Below, one piece after another: positions 8,855 to 19,136 of a DNA stretch of 64,000 nt. Within the stretch, counting starts at the first letter, position 1, and every line of letters starts with the position of its first letter. Both the position numbers and the translations under genes were made by a program. Source of the stretch: UBA10518 sp022837185 (lineage in GTDB: Bacteria; Desulfobacterota; Desulfobulbia; Desulfobulbales; Desulfobulbaceae); contig JAVEQK010000012.1 of NCBI GenBank assembly GCA_034007705.1, positions 17,648-81,647 on the forward strand, in the 5' to 3' direction. Under the pieces are notes generated by a model. That model searched no databases. It was not told where the DNA came from and was given only the letters and a program-made list of their open reading frames with translations.

Positions 8855-11800
8855 TTATTCGATTTCGGCGTGCAGCAGGCCGACCGGCCAGGACCGGAGT
8901 ACATCGGCGACATTGAGCAGCGCTTTTCCCGCGGGGTCGGCCGTTGGGACGGTTTCGCCGGAAAATATGCTCCGCCACCGGGCTCCCGCCAGGTAATCCG
9001 GCAGCCCGATCACCGTGTTCCCCCAGGCATCGGGCCCCAGGGGGACCCTCCGCCGACCTTCCGAGAGGGTGCAGTACAATCTCGGCGCGACGGCGACAAC
9101 CACCCGCCCGTCATGCTTCCTGGCAAGGGCACAGAGGTGGCGGCGCCTGTCGCCGTTCACTTCCAGGGGCAGGTAGGCGCCCTGGTCAAAAACTTCCTTC
9201 CACTCGTTTCGTAAATGCAAGGTTGATGCCAGGACGAACATTTTGGCCCGCCCGTCCGCCAGGGAGCCGAGCATTTCCTCCAACAGCCGTTCCTTTTCCT
9301 CCGGGCCGGACCCGCTTTGTTCCCGCAGCGCCTGAAGCATGGCCCGGCGACGGGCAAAATCAATCGGCCGGCGGTTGTCGGGATCCACCAGACAGAAGCG
9401 CCAGGTTTCGTTGCCCTGGTATATGTCCGGGATTCCCGGAGAGACGAGCTTCAGCAGGAGCTGGGAAAGGCTGTTGAGCATGCCGAACCAGGAAACGTCC
9501 CGCTGAAAGGGGAGAAAATCCTGGACGAACGGGGTATCCGGCTCCCCAAGGGTCGCCTCGACAAAACGGCGGACCGCCTTTTCATAGGGTTCGGCCGGGG
9601 TTATCCAACTGGTATGTTGTTTTGCCTCCCGGCAGGCTTTTACCATGTAGTCCTTCATCCGGTTGATCAACTCGACCCTGGACCAGACTTCTCCCTCGGC
9701 CGGCCAGACCCCCGCCAGATTCTGGTAAAAGCCGTACTCGTCATTGCGGGACGGGGCAGGCCCGCCGTCCAGCTGCGTCTTCATCGACCTGTTCAATTTG
9801 CTCCAGCGGGCAACCCGGTCCTGCCATTGCCGGGGCATTTCGGACAGTACGTTGATCCTGGCCCGGACATCCTCGCTGCGCTTGGAGTCATGGGTGGACG
9901 TATTCAACATCGAATGGGGCCAGAATCGCAGCCGGTGCTGGTTGGCCCGATGGAAGGCGGCCATCGACGTGCCGAAACGTCTGGGCTCCCCGCCCACCTC
10001 GTTGAGAGAAAGAAGACGGTTGTAGATATAAAAGGACGTGTCCTCCACCCCCTTGGCCATGACCGGCCCCGTATACTGCTGGAATTTCATGCAGAAATCA
10101 AGCACCGCCTCCCTGTTCCCTCCTTTGTCCAGGCCCCGCGGCAGCAGAATGCTCCTGATGAAATCATAGACGCTTGCGTCATCAAGCTGTTCCCGCTGCT
10201 TGGCTTTTTCCACCGCCCATTCGATGAACCGGGCGTCGCTTTTGCGAACGTTCTCCCGGGACACATAGGTCCGATAGACCGGGAAGCAGGCGATAACCTC
10301 CATGAGGGCGTCCCGCAGCCGGTTGAGCCTGAAGTCCCTGGTGTGGCGGTCCGCCTGGGCGAGGCGGTACAGGGTGCCGGCCAGCACATTCAGTTCTCCC
10401 GACATCGAAGAGCGGATGATCAATTTTTTGCAGGCATGGACCAGTTCATCGTAATTTTTCCGTTCCCCGATGAAGCGGTGATACATGGCGGTCATTGTTT
10501 TTGCCGCCGAGGCGTCGACAAAGATGCCGTTGAGCATATTGGCGAAATCATAGCCGGTGGTGCCGTGCACGGGCCAGTTTTCGGGCAGGTGCTCAAAGTC
10601 CGCCAGGATTTTTTCCGCGACGATATACAAAGGCGTCTGCTTCCCGGCTCCTGAACCTTCCGGCGGTCCCGGCGGATCTGCCGGGGAGTCCCCCGAGGCC
10701 GCGGCCTGCAGCCGGCAGAAATAACCGTGCGGATCGTAGAGGCCGTCAGGGTGATCGATCCGCAGGCCGTCGAGCCTGCCGGTGGCGATCAGGTCGAGGA
10801 TCAGCCCGTGGGTTTCCTGGAAGACCTTGAGTTTCTCCATCCGCAGTCCGGCCAGGTCGTTGATGTCGAAGAACCTGCGGTAGTTTATCTCGTCGGCCGC
10901 CACCTTCCAGAAGGCAAGGCGGTAGGCCTGCTGCTCCAGCAGGTTGTGCAGCGGATCGAAGCTGTCCGGCCTGGATGGTTCGCCGTTGAACAGGATGACG
11001 TTCTCCTCGATGAACTGGCTGATCGGGGGGTATTCGCGGCAGATTCTGGCGAGAATCCGCTTGTTGACTTCCTTGTGGCGCCGCCGGCTCTGCAGTTTCT
11101 CCTCCGATTTTTCCTGGCGGCCAGGCAGGTTGTCCAGCGAAGTTATCAGGTTCTGCAGCTCCAGATAGCCGTTGTCCTGCTTGCCCAGCCGGTCCTCCAG
11201 CCGGGCGAAATTATGGCCCAGCACAGTCGGATAGGTCCCGGGATCGATGGGAAAGCGATGTTCGTGGTACTGAATGGCGAAGCTGCCGGCATCCGCGTCA
11301 AAGCGGAGCTGGATCTCCCCGGATTCCAGGATCATGCCGTAATGGCCGCCCAGCACGGGGAGCAGCAGGCGGCCGACAAGGTCCTGCTGATGGGGCTGCC
11401 AGTTGATGTCAAAGAAATCACCATATTTGGATGCCTCGCCGTTTTCCAGGACATCCATCCACCATTGATTGTCCGAGCCGACGCCCATGTGGTTGGGCAC
11501 CACGTCCAGTATCATTGCCATGCTGTTCTGTTCGAGGACCGCGACGAACTGTTCATACTCCTCCCGGCTCCCGATTTCAGGATTGATCCGGCCGTGGTCG
11601 ATGATGTCGTACCCGTGCGGACTGCCGGGACGCGCCATAAGGAAGGGCGAGGCATAGAAATGGCTGATGCCCAGTTCCTTCAGGTAGGGAATGATGTCCA
11701 TGGCCTGCCGGAAGGTAAACTCTTTGTTCAGCTGCAGGCGGTAGAATGCCGTGGGGAGGCGGATTCCATGTCCTTTTTTCCGATCCGTGGCCGGCGCGGA

Positions 11801-14008
11801 AGGGCGGGTGACGCCGAGGCCCCTCTCCCGGCAGAGCTGCCTGAAGAGGGCGATGAGTTCCGGGGCGGCGAATATGTTTTCCACCTCGGCCGGATAGCGC
11901 AGGGTCGGGAAACGCTGGACGGGAAAAGCAGGCGGTTCCGCCTGATCGTCAAGTCCGAGGAGGTCGTTCAGCGGGACCAGGACGATTTTCGCGGTGGTGC
12001 GTGCCAGGTAGATCTGAACTGCGACCATCAGGTCATGATCAGGTTCGTGCACGGCGGCGGGGTCCGGCTGCAGTCCGCCGGGCAGGAGATGTTCATGATC
12101 AAGGGCGATGAGCAGGTGGGCGCGGGCCGCCGCCCGCTCGATGATGGCCCTTTCCTTCTCCCCATCGTCCCGGAAAGCATCCGCCCCCGTCTTGAGCGCT
12201 ATGTCCCGGCCTGCCCAGAACCCCTTCAGGGTCGCGAGAAAAGGGGCGGATGAACTGATCAGTCCGTTGGCCGGGTAGCCGTCCACGGGAGGCCAGGCTC
12301 CCGGTTCATCGCCGGCCGGGCAGCAGGGCAGGGTGGTGAAGACGTTCATTTCCCTGATTCGCTCCTGTTGGGCAGGCGGCAGCAGATGCACATTGTCGGC
12401 GATGACGAGGCAGTTGTTTCTCCTGCTTTCCAGGGCGATAATGGAGAGGATGTCTTCAAAAGGCAGGAGGGCCGCCGCCCTGATGCCCGCTGCTTCTCCG
12501 CCCAGGGAAAAATATGCCTTGAAATAGTCGGCAAGGCTCCTGATCATCAGCGCGCCGTTGTAGCGCATGGCCTGGCGCAGGCTGTCTATGAACGGCCGGA
12601 AACGGAAAGCGCGCAGGCTTTCCGCCAGGAAAAGGGGCAGGCCGACGGCCGGGTCACAGGTTACGTCGTCGCGGGGATCGGCTGCGATTGCCGCCCCGTC
12701 CAGGAAGAACCCGCGATAGTACCACGCTTCAAATCCGGTTGGCGCGGGGCTGAACGACAGCTCGCCCAGCATGCCCGCCTTGAGACCCCTTTCCATGGAC
12801 CGGCGGCCGACTGCGGCCAACTGCATGTCGGCCTGCCACTGCAGGTACTGATGGTACTCGATTTCCCCACGGCGGCTGTCGGCAAAATCCGCAACCGCCC
12901 GGGATCGCGGGTCCCTGAACTCTTCGGGCCATTCGGACCAGTGGGCGTACTCTTTTTCCGCCCGCAGTGCGTCCCGAAGGGCGCAGAAAGTCCCGTGGGC
13001 CCACAACAGGTCGCCGCCCTGTTCCTGGAAGCGCCTGAATTCCCTGCCCCGGTCGGTTTCCGGGTCGAGGTGACTGGTGGAAAAATGATGCCACAGGAGG
13101 CGGAGGATTTCGCTTTTTGCCTGCTCCGCAGCGGGGTAGTCGATTTGGGGGTTGTCCCGCAGCGCTGCCAGGTGCGCCTGAAACTGGATGTCTCGGAAAC
13201 GGCTCTGGGCGTCTTCGGATTCCCACAGGTCGGCCACTGCTTCCGGGTCGATGAACAGCGTGTTGAGCAGGGAACGGCACGACGGCGAATAGGGATTGAG
13301 CGGCATGGTGCCGGCCCCGGCGATATCGTTGAGGGGGCCGGGATGAACGATGCCGGCGCCCTGCTCAGCGGCCCGGTTCAGCAGGCTTTTCAGGTCGCTG
13401 AAATCGCCGATTCCCCAGTTGCGCTTGGAGCGCACGGCGTGCAGGTGGAAGCCGAGGCCCCATATCCGGCCTTTTCCAACAAGGCCGGGAGGAACAAAGC
13501 ATTGCCGGGGGGTGATGATCAGTCCCATGGCTGACTGGAGGGGGACGGACGGCTCACTGTCTTCAAACAGGGTGAATTCATGATAGCCGCAGGGCAGCGC
13601 CAGCTCCAGGCTGATGAGCCGGCGGACAAGGCGGTGGTCCTCCGTTTCGAAGGCGGCGTCCGTGGCGAGATCGGCGATGTTGAAGGTCCCCTCATGGCGG
13701 CTGCCGTTTTCCTCGGTGAGAATCCACCGGCAGGCGGCGGAGGAATTTTCGGCAAAACGGGCGGGGATGACCAGGGGAGAGGTCCCTTCAACGAGGACCA
13801 GGACGGGGTCGAGCACATTTTCCCATTGTTCCGCTTGCTTCCGGCGGAGCACATCGCCGGCCTCCGAGTCATCGGCAAGGGAAACCCCGGCCCGGGCGAG
13901 GAGGGAGGAGAGAAAAAGATCGATTCTGTCCGGGTCCTCCGTTTCCCCGGTGGTTTCAATGATTATCCCAAGCAGCGATGCCAGCTTTGTCAGGTTGTCT
14001 TCGGTCAT
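8855..14008 (-). CDS. treY: Fusion of a degenerate GH77 (MalQ) domain with maltooligosyl trehalose synthase TreY
   Basis: 1717 aa. Residues 1-735 follow the 4-alpha-glucanotransferase plan, including an Ig-like N-terminal part, SKRNWGIGDFSDL (194-206) and LNPYSPSCRSLLN. Residues 749-1717 are TreY (GH13), which rearranges the reducing-end bond of maltodextrins to trehalose: FYRLQL, SPHGYDIIDH, DVVPNHMGVGSDN, nucleophile D1085 in GLRIDHPDGLYDP, acid/base E1132 in VAEKIL, and NTSTHDSKRSEDVRARI. In the GH77 half the canonical RIDH reads MIRS (488-491), the acid/base GED reads ADN (537-539) and the STHDLPT loop reads SSSAPFLAT, so all three catalytic carboxylates are gone or changed. Only the TreY half should be active. 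The gene overlaps treZ by 4 bp (ATGA), indicating translational coupling. Confidence 0.9.
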   Translation of the reverse strand: MTEDNLTKLASLLGIIIETTGETEDPDRIDLFLSSLLARAGVSLADDSEAGDVLRRKQAEQWENVLDPVLVLVEGTSPLVIPARFAENSSAACRWILTEENGSRHEGTFNIADLATDAAFETEDHRLVRRLISLELALPCGYHEFTLFEDSEPSVPLQSAMGLIITPRQCFVPPGLVGKGRIWGLGFHLHAVRSKRNWGIGDFSDLKSLLNRAAEQGAGIVHPGPLNDIAGAGTMPLNPYSPSCRSLLNTLFIDPEAVADLWESEDAQSRFRDIQFQAHLAALRDNPQIDYPAAEQAKSEILRLLWHHFSTSHLDPETDRGREFRRFQEQGGDLLWAHGTFCALRDALRAEKEYAHWSEWPEEFRDPRSRAVADFADSRRGEIEYHQYLQWQADMQLAAVGRRSMERGLKAGMLGELSFSPAPTGFEAWYYRGFFLDGAAIAADPRDDVTCDPAVGLPLFLAESLRAFRFRPFIDSLRQAMRYNGALMIRSLADYFKAYFSLGGEAAGIRAAALLPFEDILSIIALESRRNNCLVIADNVHLLPPAQQERIREMNVFTTLPCCPAGDEPGAWPPVDGYPANGLISSSAPFLATLKGFWAGRDIALKTGADAFRDDGEKERAIIERAAARAHLLIALDHEHLLPGGLQPDPAAVHEPDHDLMVAVQIYLARTTAKIVLVPLNDLLGLDDQAEPPAFPVQRFPTLRYPAEVENIFAAPELIALFRQLCRERGLGVTRPSAPATDRKKGHGIRLPTAFYRLQLNKEFTFRQAMDIIPYLKELGISHFYASPFLMARPGSPHGYDIIDHGRINPEIGSREEYEQFVAVLEQNSMAMILDVVPNHMGVGSDNQWWMDVLENGEASKYGDFFDINWQPHQQDLVGRLLLPVLGGHYGMILESGEIQLRFDADAGSFAIQYHEHRFPIDPGTYPTVLGHNFARLEDRLGKQDNGYLELQNLITSLDNLPGRQEKSEEKLQSRRRHKEVNKRILARICREYPPISQFIEENVILFNGEPSRPDSFDPLHNLLEQQAYRLAFWKVAADEINYRRFFDINDLAGLRMEKLKVFQETHGLILDLIATGRLDGLRIDHPDGLYDPHGYFCRLQAAASGDSPADPPGPPEGSGAGKQTPLYIVAEKILADFEHLPENWPVHGTTGYDFANMLNGIFVDASAAKTMTAMYHRFIGERKNYDELVHACKKLIIRSSMSGELNVLAGTLYRLAQADRHTRDFRLNRLRDALMEVIACFPVYRTYVSRENVRKSDARFIEWAVEKAKQREQLDDASVYDFIRSILLPRGLDKGGNREAVLDFCMKFQQYTGPVMAKGVEDTSFYIYNRLLSLNEVGGEPRRFGTSMAAFHRANQHRLRFWPHSMLNTSTHDSKRSEDVRARINVLSEMPRQWQDRVARWSKLNRSMKTQLDGGPAPSRNDEYGFYQNLAGVWPAEGEVWSRVELINRMKDYMVKACREAKQHTSWITPAEPYEKAVRRFVEATLGEPDTPFVQDFLPFQRDVSWFGMLNSLSQLLLKLVSPGIPDIYQGNETWRFCLVDPDNRRPIDFARRRAMLQALREQSGSGPEEKERLLEEMLGSLADGRAKMFVLASTLHLRNEWKEVFDQGAYLPLEVNGDRRRHLCALARKHDGRVVVAVAPRLYCTLSEGRRRVPLGPDAWGNTVIGLPDYLAGARWRSIFSGETVPTADPAGKALLNVADVLRSWPVGLLHAEIE

Positions 14009-15882
14009 GGATTGCTCTTTTCATTCTCAAGCAGCCAGATGATGCTCTTGGGCGGCAGCAGACCGCCGGTTGCGCTTCCGGCCGCAGGAGGGTAGCAGTA
14101 GAGAGCCCTTCCGGACCGGGGGAGGGACGTACCGACCGCCTCGTCCTCGAGGTTGAGGAAAACCGTCAATCGGGTCGAATCGGGCATCGTCCAGCGGGCT
14201 TGAAGGGAATTGGCCGCCAGGACGGTGCAATCGGCCTGTCCGCCCGTCGTGCCCCTGAGCCGGGGGATTATTTCCCGTTGCCGGCACTGCAGGAGATCCC
14301 GGCATTGACGCAGAATCATCCGGTTCTCTTTCTCTTCCAGCTTGTTCCAGTCCAGCCTGGTTCGGAGATAAGTCTCCTCGTCGCAAGGATCGGGAATCAG
14401 CCGTCTGGTCTCCGGACTGCTGAACTGCGGGAAGCGGGCGAATTCCTTTTTCCTGCCCTCGGTCACGCTTAATGCAAGTTCGGGGCCGAAATCGGAGAAG
14501 AAGTAAAAAGGGGTGCGGGCGCCGAATTCCTCCCCCATGAACAGCAGGGGTGGGGAGGGGGCCAGGAGGATGAGCGCCTGGACCACCAGGAGGTCCCGCA
14601 GCGGGCAGAGGGCGATGAGGCGTTCGCCGAGGGCCCGGTTGCCGATCTGGTCGTGGTTCTGCAGAAACGAAACAAAGGCCGCCGGCGGCAGGTGACGGCT
14701 CGGCTCGCCGCGGGGCGCGCCGCCCCGGTAGGGCGAGGCCTCGCCCTGGTAGGCGAACCCTTCGGTCAGGCAGCGGCCCAGGCGGCGGATCGGGTCGTCG
14801 GCGTAATCGCCGTAGTAGCCGGACTTTTCCCCGGTCAGAAGGACGTGGCAGGCATGGTGGATGTCGTCGTTCCACTGGGCCGTGTACTGCCGAACCTCTC
14901 CGGCAGGGGTGCGCTCCAGGTAGGCGGCACGGTTATGGTCGTTTTCCAGAACCAGGTGGATTTGCCGCCGCCGGCCGGGACCGGCATGGACCCGTTCGGC
15001 TATTTCCTCGAGGATGTCGGGCCTGGATTCGTCGACAATGGCGTGCACGGCATCGAAGCGCAGACCGTCAAGATGGTATTCCTCGAGCCAGTACAGGGCA
15101 TTGGCTATGTAAAAATCCCGGACGGTCCTGCTGCCCGGACCGCTGAAATTGATGGCCGCGCCCCAGGGGGTGTGGACCTTCTCCGTGAAGAAGGCGTCCC
15201 CGGCGTACACATGGAGATAATTACCCTCGGGCCCGAAATGGTTGTAGACCACATCGAGCAGGACCATGATGTTTTTGTCGTGGGCGGCCTGGACCAGTTC
15301 CTTGAGGTCGTCCGGGGAGCCGTAGCCGTTGTACGGGGCGAAGAGCAGGGTGCCGTCATACCCCCAGTTGAACCGGCCGGGGAAGTGGGCCAGAGGCATG
15401 AGTTCGATGGCGGCAATCCCCAGCCCGGCGAGGTAGCCGAGCCGTTCAATGACGCCGGCATAGCTCCCCTGCGGGGAGAAGGCGCCGACATGCAGTTCGT
15501 ACACCACCGCCTCTTCCCAGGGCCTGCCGGTCCAGTCCCCGTCCCGCCAGCAGAAGGAGGCGGGATCGTACACGACGCTGGGACCATGGACATCGGCGGC
15601 CTGCAGGCGGCTGGCCGGGTCGGGGACCAGGAGCCCGCCGTCGATCCTGAACATATAGCCATGGCCGGGCCGGGCCCCGGGGTGGAACAGGACGAACCAG
15701 CCGCCCTCCCGTTTTTCCATGGGCAGGTCGCCGTTTGTTCCGTCATCGGTGGTCAAGCGCAGGTCGACCTGCCGGGCGGACGGGGCCCAAAGGCGGAATT
15801 CCACTCCGCCGCCGGGCACGATGCGCGCCCCGAAATCCATGGCAAAGGTTCGATGTGTTGTCCCGGGAGATAATGGGGGCAT
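14005..15882 (-). CDS. treZ: Maltooligosyltrehalose trehalohydrolase TreZ
   Basis: 625 aa, GH13. It hydrolyses the bond next to the terminal trehalose of maltooligosyl trehalose, completing the TreYZ route from glycogen. An N-terminal CBM48-like domain (VEFRLWAPSARQVDL) is followed by the catalytic barrel with LDVVYNHFGPEGNYL, nucleophile in GLRFDAVHAI, acid/base in LVLENDHN and the transition-state Asp in FLQNHDQIGN. The ATG at 15882 lies 6 nt after AAGGAAAGC. It is the first gene of the operon treZ - malQ/treY - DUF5752 - treT and overlaps treY by 4 bp. No clear promoter was found in the 240 bp upstream. Confidence 0.92.
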   Translation of the reverse strand: MPPLSPGTTHRTFAMDFGARIVPGGGVEFRLWAPSARQVDLRLTTDDGTNGDLPMEKREGGWFVLFHPGARPGHGYMFRIDGGLLVPDPASRLQAADVHGPSVVYDPASFCWRDGDWTGRPWEEAVVYELHVGAFSPQGSYAGVIERLGYLAGLGIAAIELMPLAHFPGRFNWGYDGTLLFAPYNGYGSPDDLKELVQAAHDKNIMVLLDVVYNHFGPEGNYLHVYAGDAFFTEKVHTPWGAAINFSGPGSRTVRDFYIANALYWLEEYHLDGLRFDAVHAIVDESRPDILEEIAERVHAGPGRRRQIHLVLENDHNRAAYLERTPAGEVRQYTAQWNDDIHHACHVLLTGEKSGYYGDYADDPIRRLGRCLTEGFAYQGEASPYRGGAPRGEPSRHLPPAAFVSFLQNHDQIGNRALGERLIALCPLRDLLVVQALILLAPSPPLLFMGEEFGARTPFYFFSDFGPELALSVTEGRKKEFARFPQFSSPETRRLIPDPCDEETYLRTRLDWNKLEEKENRMILRQCRDLLQCRQREIIPRLRGTTGGQADCTVLAANSLQARWTMPDSTRLTVFLNLEDEAVGTSLPRSGRALYCYPPAAGSATGGLLPPKSIIWLLENEKSNP

Positions 15883-16123
15883 GCCTGCTTTCCTTCAAGC
15901 CTTAGGAGAGAGTTGGGGCAACGGCGGAGGCCTTTCTTCCCGGCATGGATGATCGGAAAGAAAAGACAGGTACCCATATGTCGTGAATAACTCTTTACAC
16001 GGACAGCTAGGCATCCCGTATGGGCGGCTCCTCACCGGATTTCAGCAAGAACCCGGTTGAGAAACCGTCATGCCGCCCTTGCCGAACTGTCAAAGCAGGA
16101 CCCGTGTTTTCCTTTTAAAAAAA

Positions 16124-18604
16124 TCAGTTGGTTGACTTGAGTACTCCCTTGAGTAACGCAGCTGGCTGGGTGGAAATATCAAGAACAATTTCCTCAACAC
16201 GTGTCCATGTATCAGAATTCCACTCGTTAAGCACGAAGCCGCTGGTGCCGGCAACGGCATTGGTTACAGACTCAGGGGTGGCGATATATACAGTTACAAT
16301 AAGGTCGGTGCCGCTCAATTCCAGCTTAAACAGGTGGTACATTCCTTCCCTGAGTGTGTATTGCAAACTTTCTGAACCGGAACCGCACCCTGAAGAAGAG
16401 ATTCCTCCAGTAAATGTTTTGGCGCCGGGAGTTGTTGCGGCCCAACCTTCCCATGTCGGCGACGCGGTACAGCTGGAGACGGTGGAGGACTTGGTCACCC
16501 CGGCCAGAGTGGCATAAAAGGTGAGGGGAGAGGTTTGGCAGCACACTTGATTTTCCACGCCCCAGTAGGCTTGGGGCGTTGCCCCGTCCGTGATTGAAGG
16601 CAGGAACATGGTCCAGGGGAATTTGTACAGGTGCAGTTTGGCGACAAAGGCATCAAGTCCGCCCTGATGCGGCCTGATCGGGTTGCCCCAGGCAGCGGTG
16701 CTGTTGCCTGCCAGGTGGACAAAGTCTTCTTCCGCGACTGCGACGGCATTGCTGAAATCCTCTCCCGCCCCTCCGACAAAGGTGTTTTTCTGCAATATGC
16801 CGCTGTTGTCCAGTTTGGCGACAAAGCCGTCGACTTCCCCTATAAAGTTGTTCAACGGGCTGCCCCAGGCGGCAGAGCTGATGCCCGTAACGTACAGGTT
16901 GCCGCTGTCGTCCATGGCGACGCCGGAGTTCCAGTCAATCCCGGGGCCGCCCAGAAAGGTGTGCCACACGATATTCCCGCCGTCATTCAATTTGGCCGCA
17001 AAGACGTCGTCGCTGCCTGCATGGGCACGGAGAGGTGACCCCCATCCGGCGGAGCTGTCGCCGCCAACATAAATATTCCCGCTGTCATCCACGGCAACCG
17101 AGGAGCCGAACGCCAAGGCTCCGAAGCTGTGATCAATATCAGGACCGCCAAGGAATGTGTGCCATCCTCGATTGCCATTGTTTCCAAGTTTGACGGCAAA
17201 GACATCGAAGTTCCCTGAATGATCCCGAATCGGATCCGAGGAACCCCAGTTGAAGGGAACCGTGCTGTCACCGACTACAACCACATTGTCGTTTTTGTCA
17301 ACGGCGATGGCATAGGCCGCACATTGATCGCTATCGGCACACCCGCCGGGGGGGCAGGCCGCTCCGGTGAAGGTGTTCCATTGCAGAGCGCCGTCTGCGC
17401 TGTTGAGCCTGGCAACAAAACCGTCAGGCAAGCCGCCGCCGTGCTGGTCGACCGTCAATGTTTCTCCCCAAGTGTTCGCACTGCCGCCGGCCACGTAGAC
17501 AGCATTTCCCTTGACGGTTACGGCAAAACCGCGGTCATCTCCCGTCGATCCCATAAAAGTATTCCATTCCAAAGTGCCGTCGGAAGCCAGTTTAGCCGCA
17601 AAAACGTCATCGGTGGCAGGAACTTCTGTTATGAATTCATTCAGGGGATTATTGCCCCAGGTTGCGTTGCTTATGCCGGTCACATACACATTGCCGGCTG
17701 CGTCGACAGCGATGCCGGTCCCGACATCATCGCCGGTTCCCCCCAGGAAGGTATGCCACATCAATTCACCGGTGCCATTGAGCCTGGCAGCATAGGCATC
17801 GCTTTCTTCTCCCGTTTCTCCTTCTGTAAAATGACGTTTGGGGGTGGATCCCCAGGAAACGGAACTGATACCTGTCAGATATACATTGCCGTTCCCGTCC
17901 AGGGCGATGGCGGTGGCCGTATCGTTTCCGGATCCGCCCAGGAAGGTGTTCCACTGCAGGACCGGATCGATGGTCAGGGGATGGGCCGGATTATAGGGGC
18001 CAAGGGAAAAGCCGACTTCAGGCCCGGCGGCCGGGTTCTCGGCAAGACGGAAGGCAACGGCCACGGGTACCCGGCGGCCGTCGATGTCCTGCCAGGCTGC
18101 CGGGGCCGACTCGCGCATCAGGCCCCTCGCGTACTCGATCCGCAGGCTGCCGTCGGGTTCAAGGTGGACCGGGGCGTTGTAGCGCAGACGTATGTGCGCA
18201 GGATCCGCCCCTGGTTGGAGCAGATAGGTGCTGCGGAGGATGCCCCCGTTTGTCTTGTCGTAGAACAGGGTGATGCCGGGCCACAATCCGGGGTAGGAAA
18301 CCCGGCCAAGGCTCCCCGATTTACCCTGAGCAGAGGCCGAAGCATCGGCCACGGGCGTTACCGGCGCAGCGCCGGCAAACTCGACCCTGTATGCATGGTT
18401 GCCCCCGACAACGGCGAGGCTGTCCGGCTGAAAGCCCAGCACATGGCCGGCCGCGGTACGCTGCAGCAGGTCGGGAGGAGCATCAGGCAGCCCGGCCTGC
18501 GCGGGCGAAGCCGGTATCAGCAAGACACCGGCGAACAGGAGAAGCATCATGAGCAACGAACTGATACTGCGTAAGCGGATACGGCCCCAATCTGATCGAG
18601 TCAT
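16124..18604 (-). CDS. Secreted SBBP-repeat beta-propeller protein
   Basis: About 826 aa from the ATG at 18604, which follows GGGAGG; the frame is open further upstream but unsupported. A signal peptide ends in SPAQA-G. Residues 40-220 form a domain common at the start of such proteins (VSYPGLWPGITLFY, TIDPVLQWNTFLGG). Then come about eight repeats of 50-60 residues with the pattern WNTFLGGxGxD, GNVYVTGxS, W(G)NP and DAFVAKLN, the SBBP (seven-bladed beta-propeller) signature. The last 150 residues are a different domain with paired cysteines. The function is unknown; such proteins are usually extracellular or outer-membrane-associated. It stands alone, 240 bp upstream (in map order) of treZ. 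Confidence 0.82.
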   Translation of the reverse strand: MTRSDWGRIRLRSISSLLMMLLLFAGVLLIPASPAQAGLPDAPPDLLQRTAAGHVLGFQPDSLAVVGGNHAYRVEFAGAAPVTPVADASASAQGKSGSLGRVSYPGLWPGITLFYDKTNGGILRSTYLLQPGADPAHIRLRYNAPVHLEPDGSLRIEYARGLMRESAPAAWQDIDGRRVPVAVAFRLAENPAAGPEVGFSLGPYNPAHPLTIDPVLQWNTFLGGSGNDTATAIALDGNGNVYLTGISSVSWGSTPKRHFTEGETGEESDAYAARLNGTGELMWHTFLGGTGDDVGTGIAVDAAGNVYVTGISNATWGNNPLNEFITEVPATDDVFAAKLASDGTLEWNTFMGSTGDDRGFAVTVKGNAVYVAGGSANTWGETLTVDQHGGGLPDGFVARLNSADGALQWNTFTGAACPPGGCADSDQCAAYAIAVDKNDNVVVVGDSTVPFNWGSSDPIRDHSGNFDVFAVKLGNNGNRGWHTFLGGPDIDHSFGALAFGSSVAVDDSGNIYVGGDSSAGWGSPLRAHAGSDDVFAAKLNDGGNIVWHTFLGGPGIDWNSGVAMDDSGNLYVTGISSAAWGSPLNNFIGEVDGFVAKLDNSGILQKNTFVGGAGEDFSNAVAVAEEDFVHLAGNSTAAWGNPIRPHQGGLDAFVAKLHLYKFPWTMFLPSITDGATPQAYWGVENQVCCQTSPLTFYATLAGVTKSSTVSSCTASPTWEGWAATTPGAKTFTGGISSSGCGSGSESLQYTLREGMYHLFKLELSGTDLIVTVYIATPESVTNAVAGTSGFVLNEWNSDTWTRVEEIVLDISTQPAALLKGVLKSTN

Positions 18605-18842
18605 ATTGTTCCTCCCTTTCTCTCCGGTTATTTCGTGGCGAAACTCTTTCAATAACCCTGTGCGCTTGCCGGGCGGGCTTTCCCCACGGGCTGCCTTTGG
18701 CGATGGAAACACTTCTTCACGGCGCTGTGCGGATAAGTCGGCCGGCTTGGCCTGCCCATTGGATATTGTATCGCGATAGAGTAAATTTTTACAGAGTAAT
18801 GCGCAGCCAGTCAAAGAATATCCGTCCCGGCTGCACCGGGAA

Positions 18843-19100
18843 AGTCGGCAGGCATCAGTCGGCAGCCTGAAGTTTGAAGCCTGCCGGCTTGCCGGTTTGG
18901 ACATCCCCTCACCCGGCCTCCGGCCACCCTCTCCCCCTGGAGAGGGGATATTGAAAAAAACTTTCTGCCCGAGAGAGAAGGTGCCCGGAGGGCGGATGAG
19001 GGGGAAGCGGGGGGCAGAGAAGATGTTGGGTCGAGCCCAGCGAACCCCAACAATTTCCTCAGGTTGTGTTGGAATTTGCGGTATTCACTCCAACCCGCTT
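18843..19100. repeat. Mosaic repeat island 2
   Basis: Heptad remnants (GTCGGCAGGCATCAGTCGGC) at 18843-18865 are followed by GTTTGAAGCCTG, a CCTCACCCGGCCTCCGGCC / CTCTCCCCCTGGAGAG unit (about 18905-18945), GGGCGGATGAGGGGG (about 18990-19005), and a degenerate copy of the TAGGTTGGGG inverted repeat at about 19030-19098. The unit order matches islands at 27.9 and 34.7 kb. Confidence 0.75.
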
Positions 19101-19136
19101 CTGCTCCGGGAGCCGGCTGGCCTCCCGGAATGTGTT

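Noticed and set aside
18605..18790. Possible cyclic di-GMP (GEMM) riboswitch before the SBBP-repeat gene
   Set aside because: Fragments such as CGCCAAAGGC and CCCGTGGGG recall it, but the GGCAAACC and GACGCAAAGCC core does not appear in the right order.
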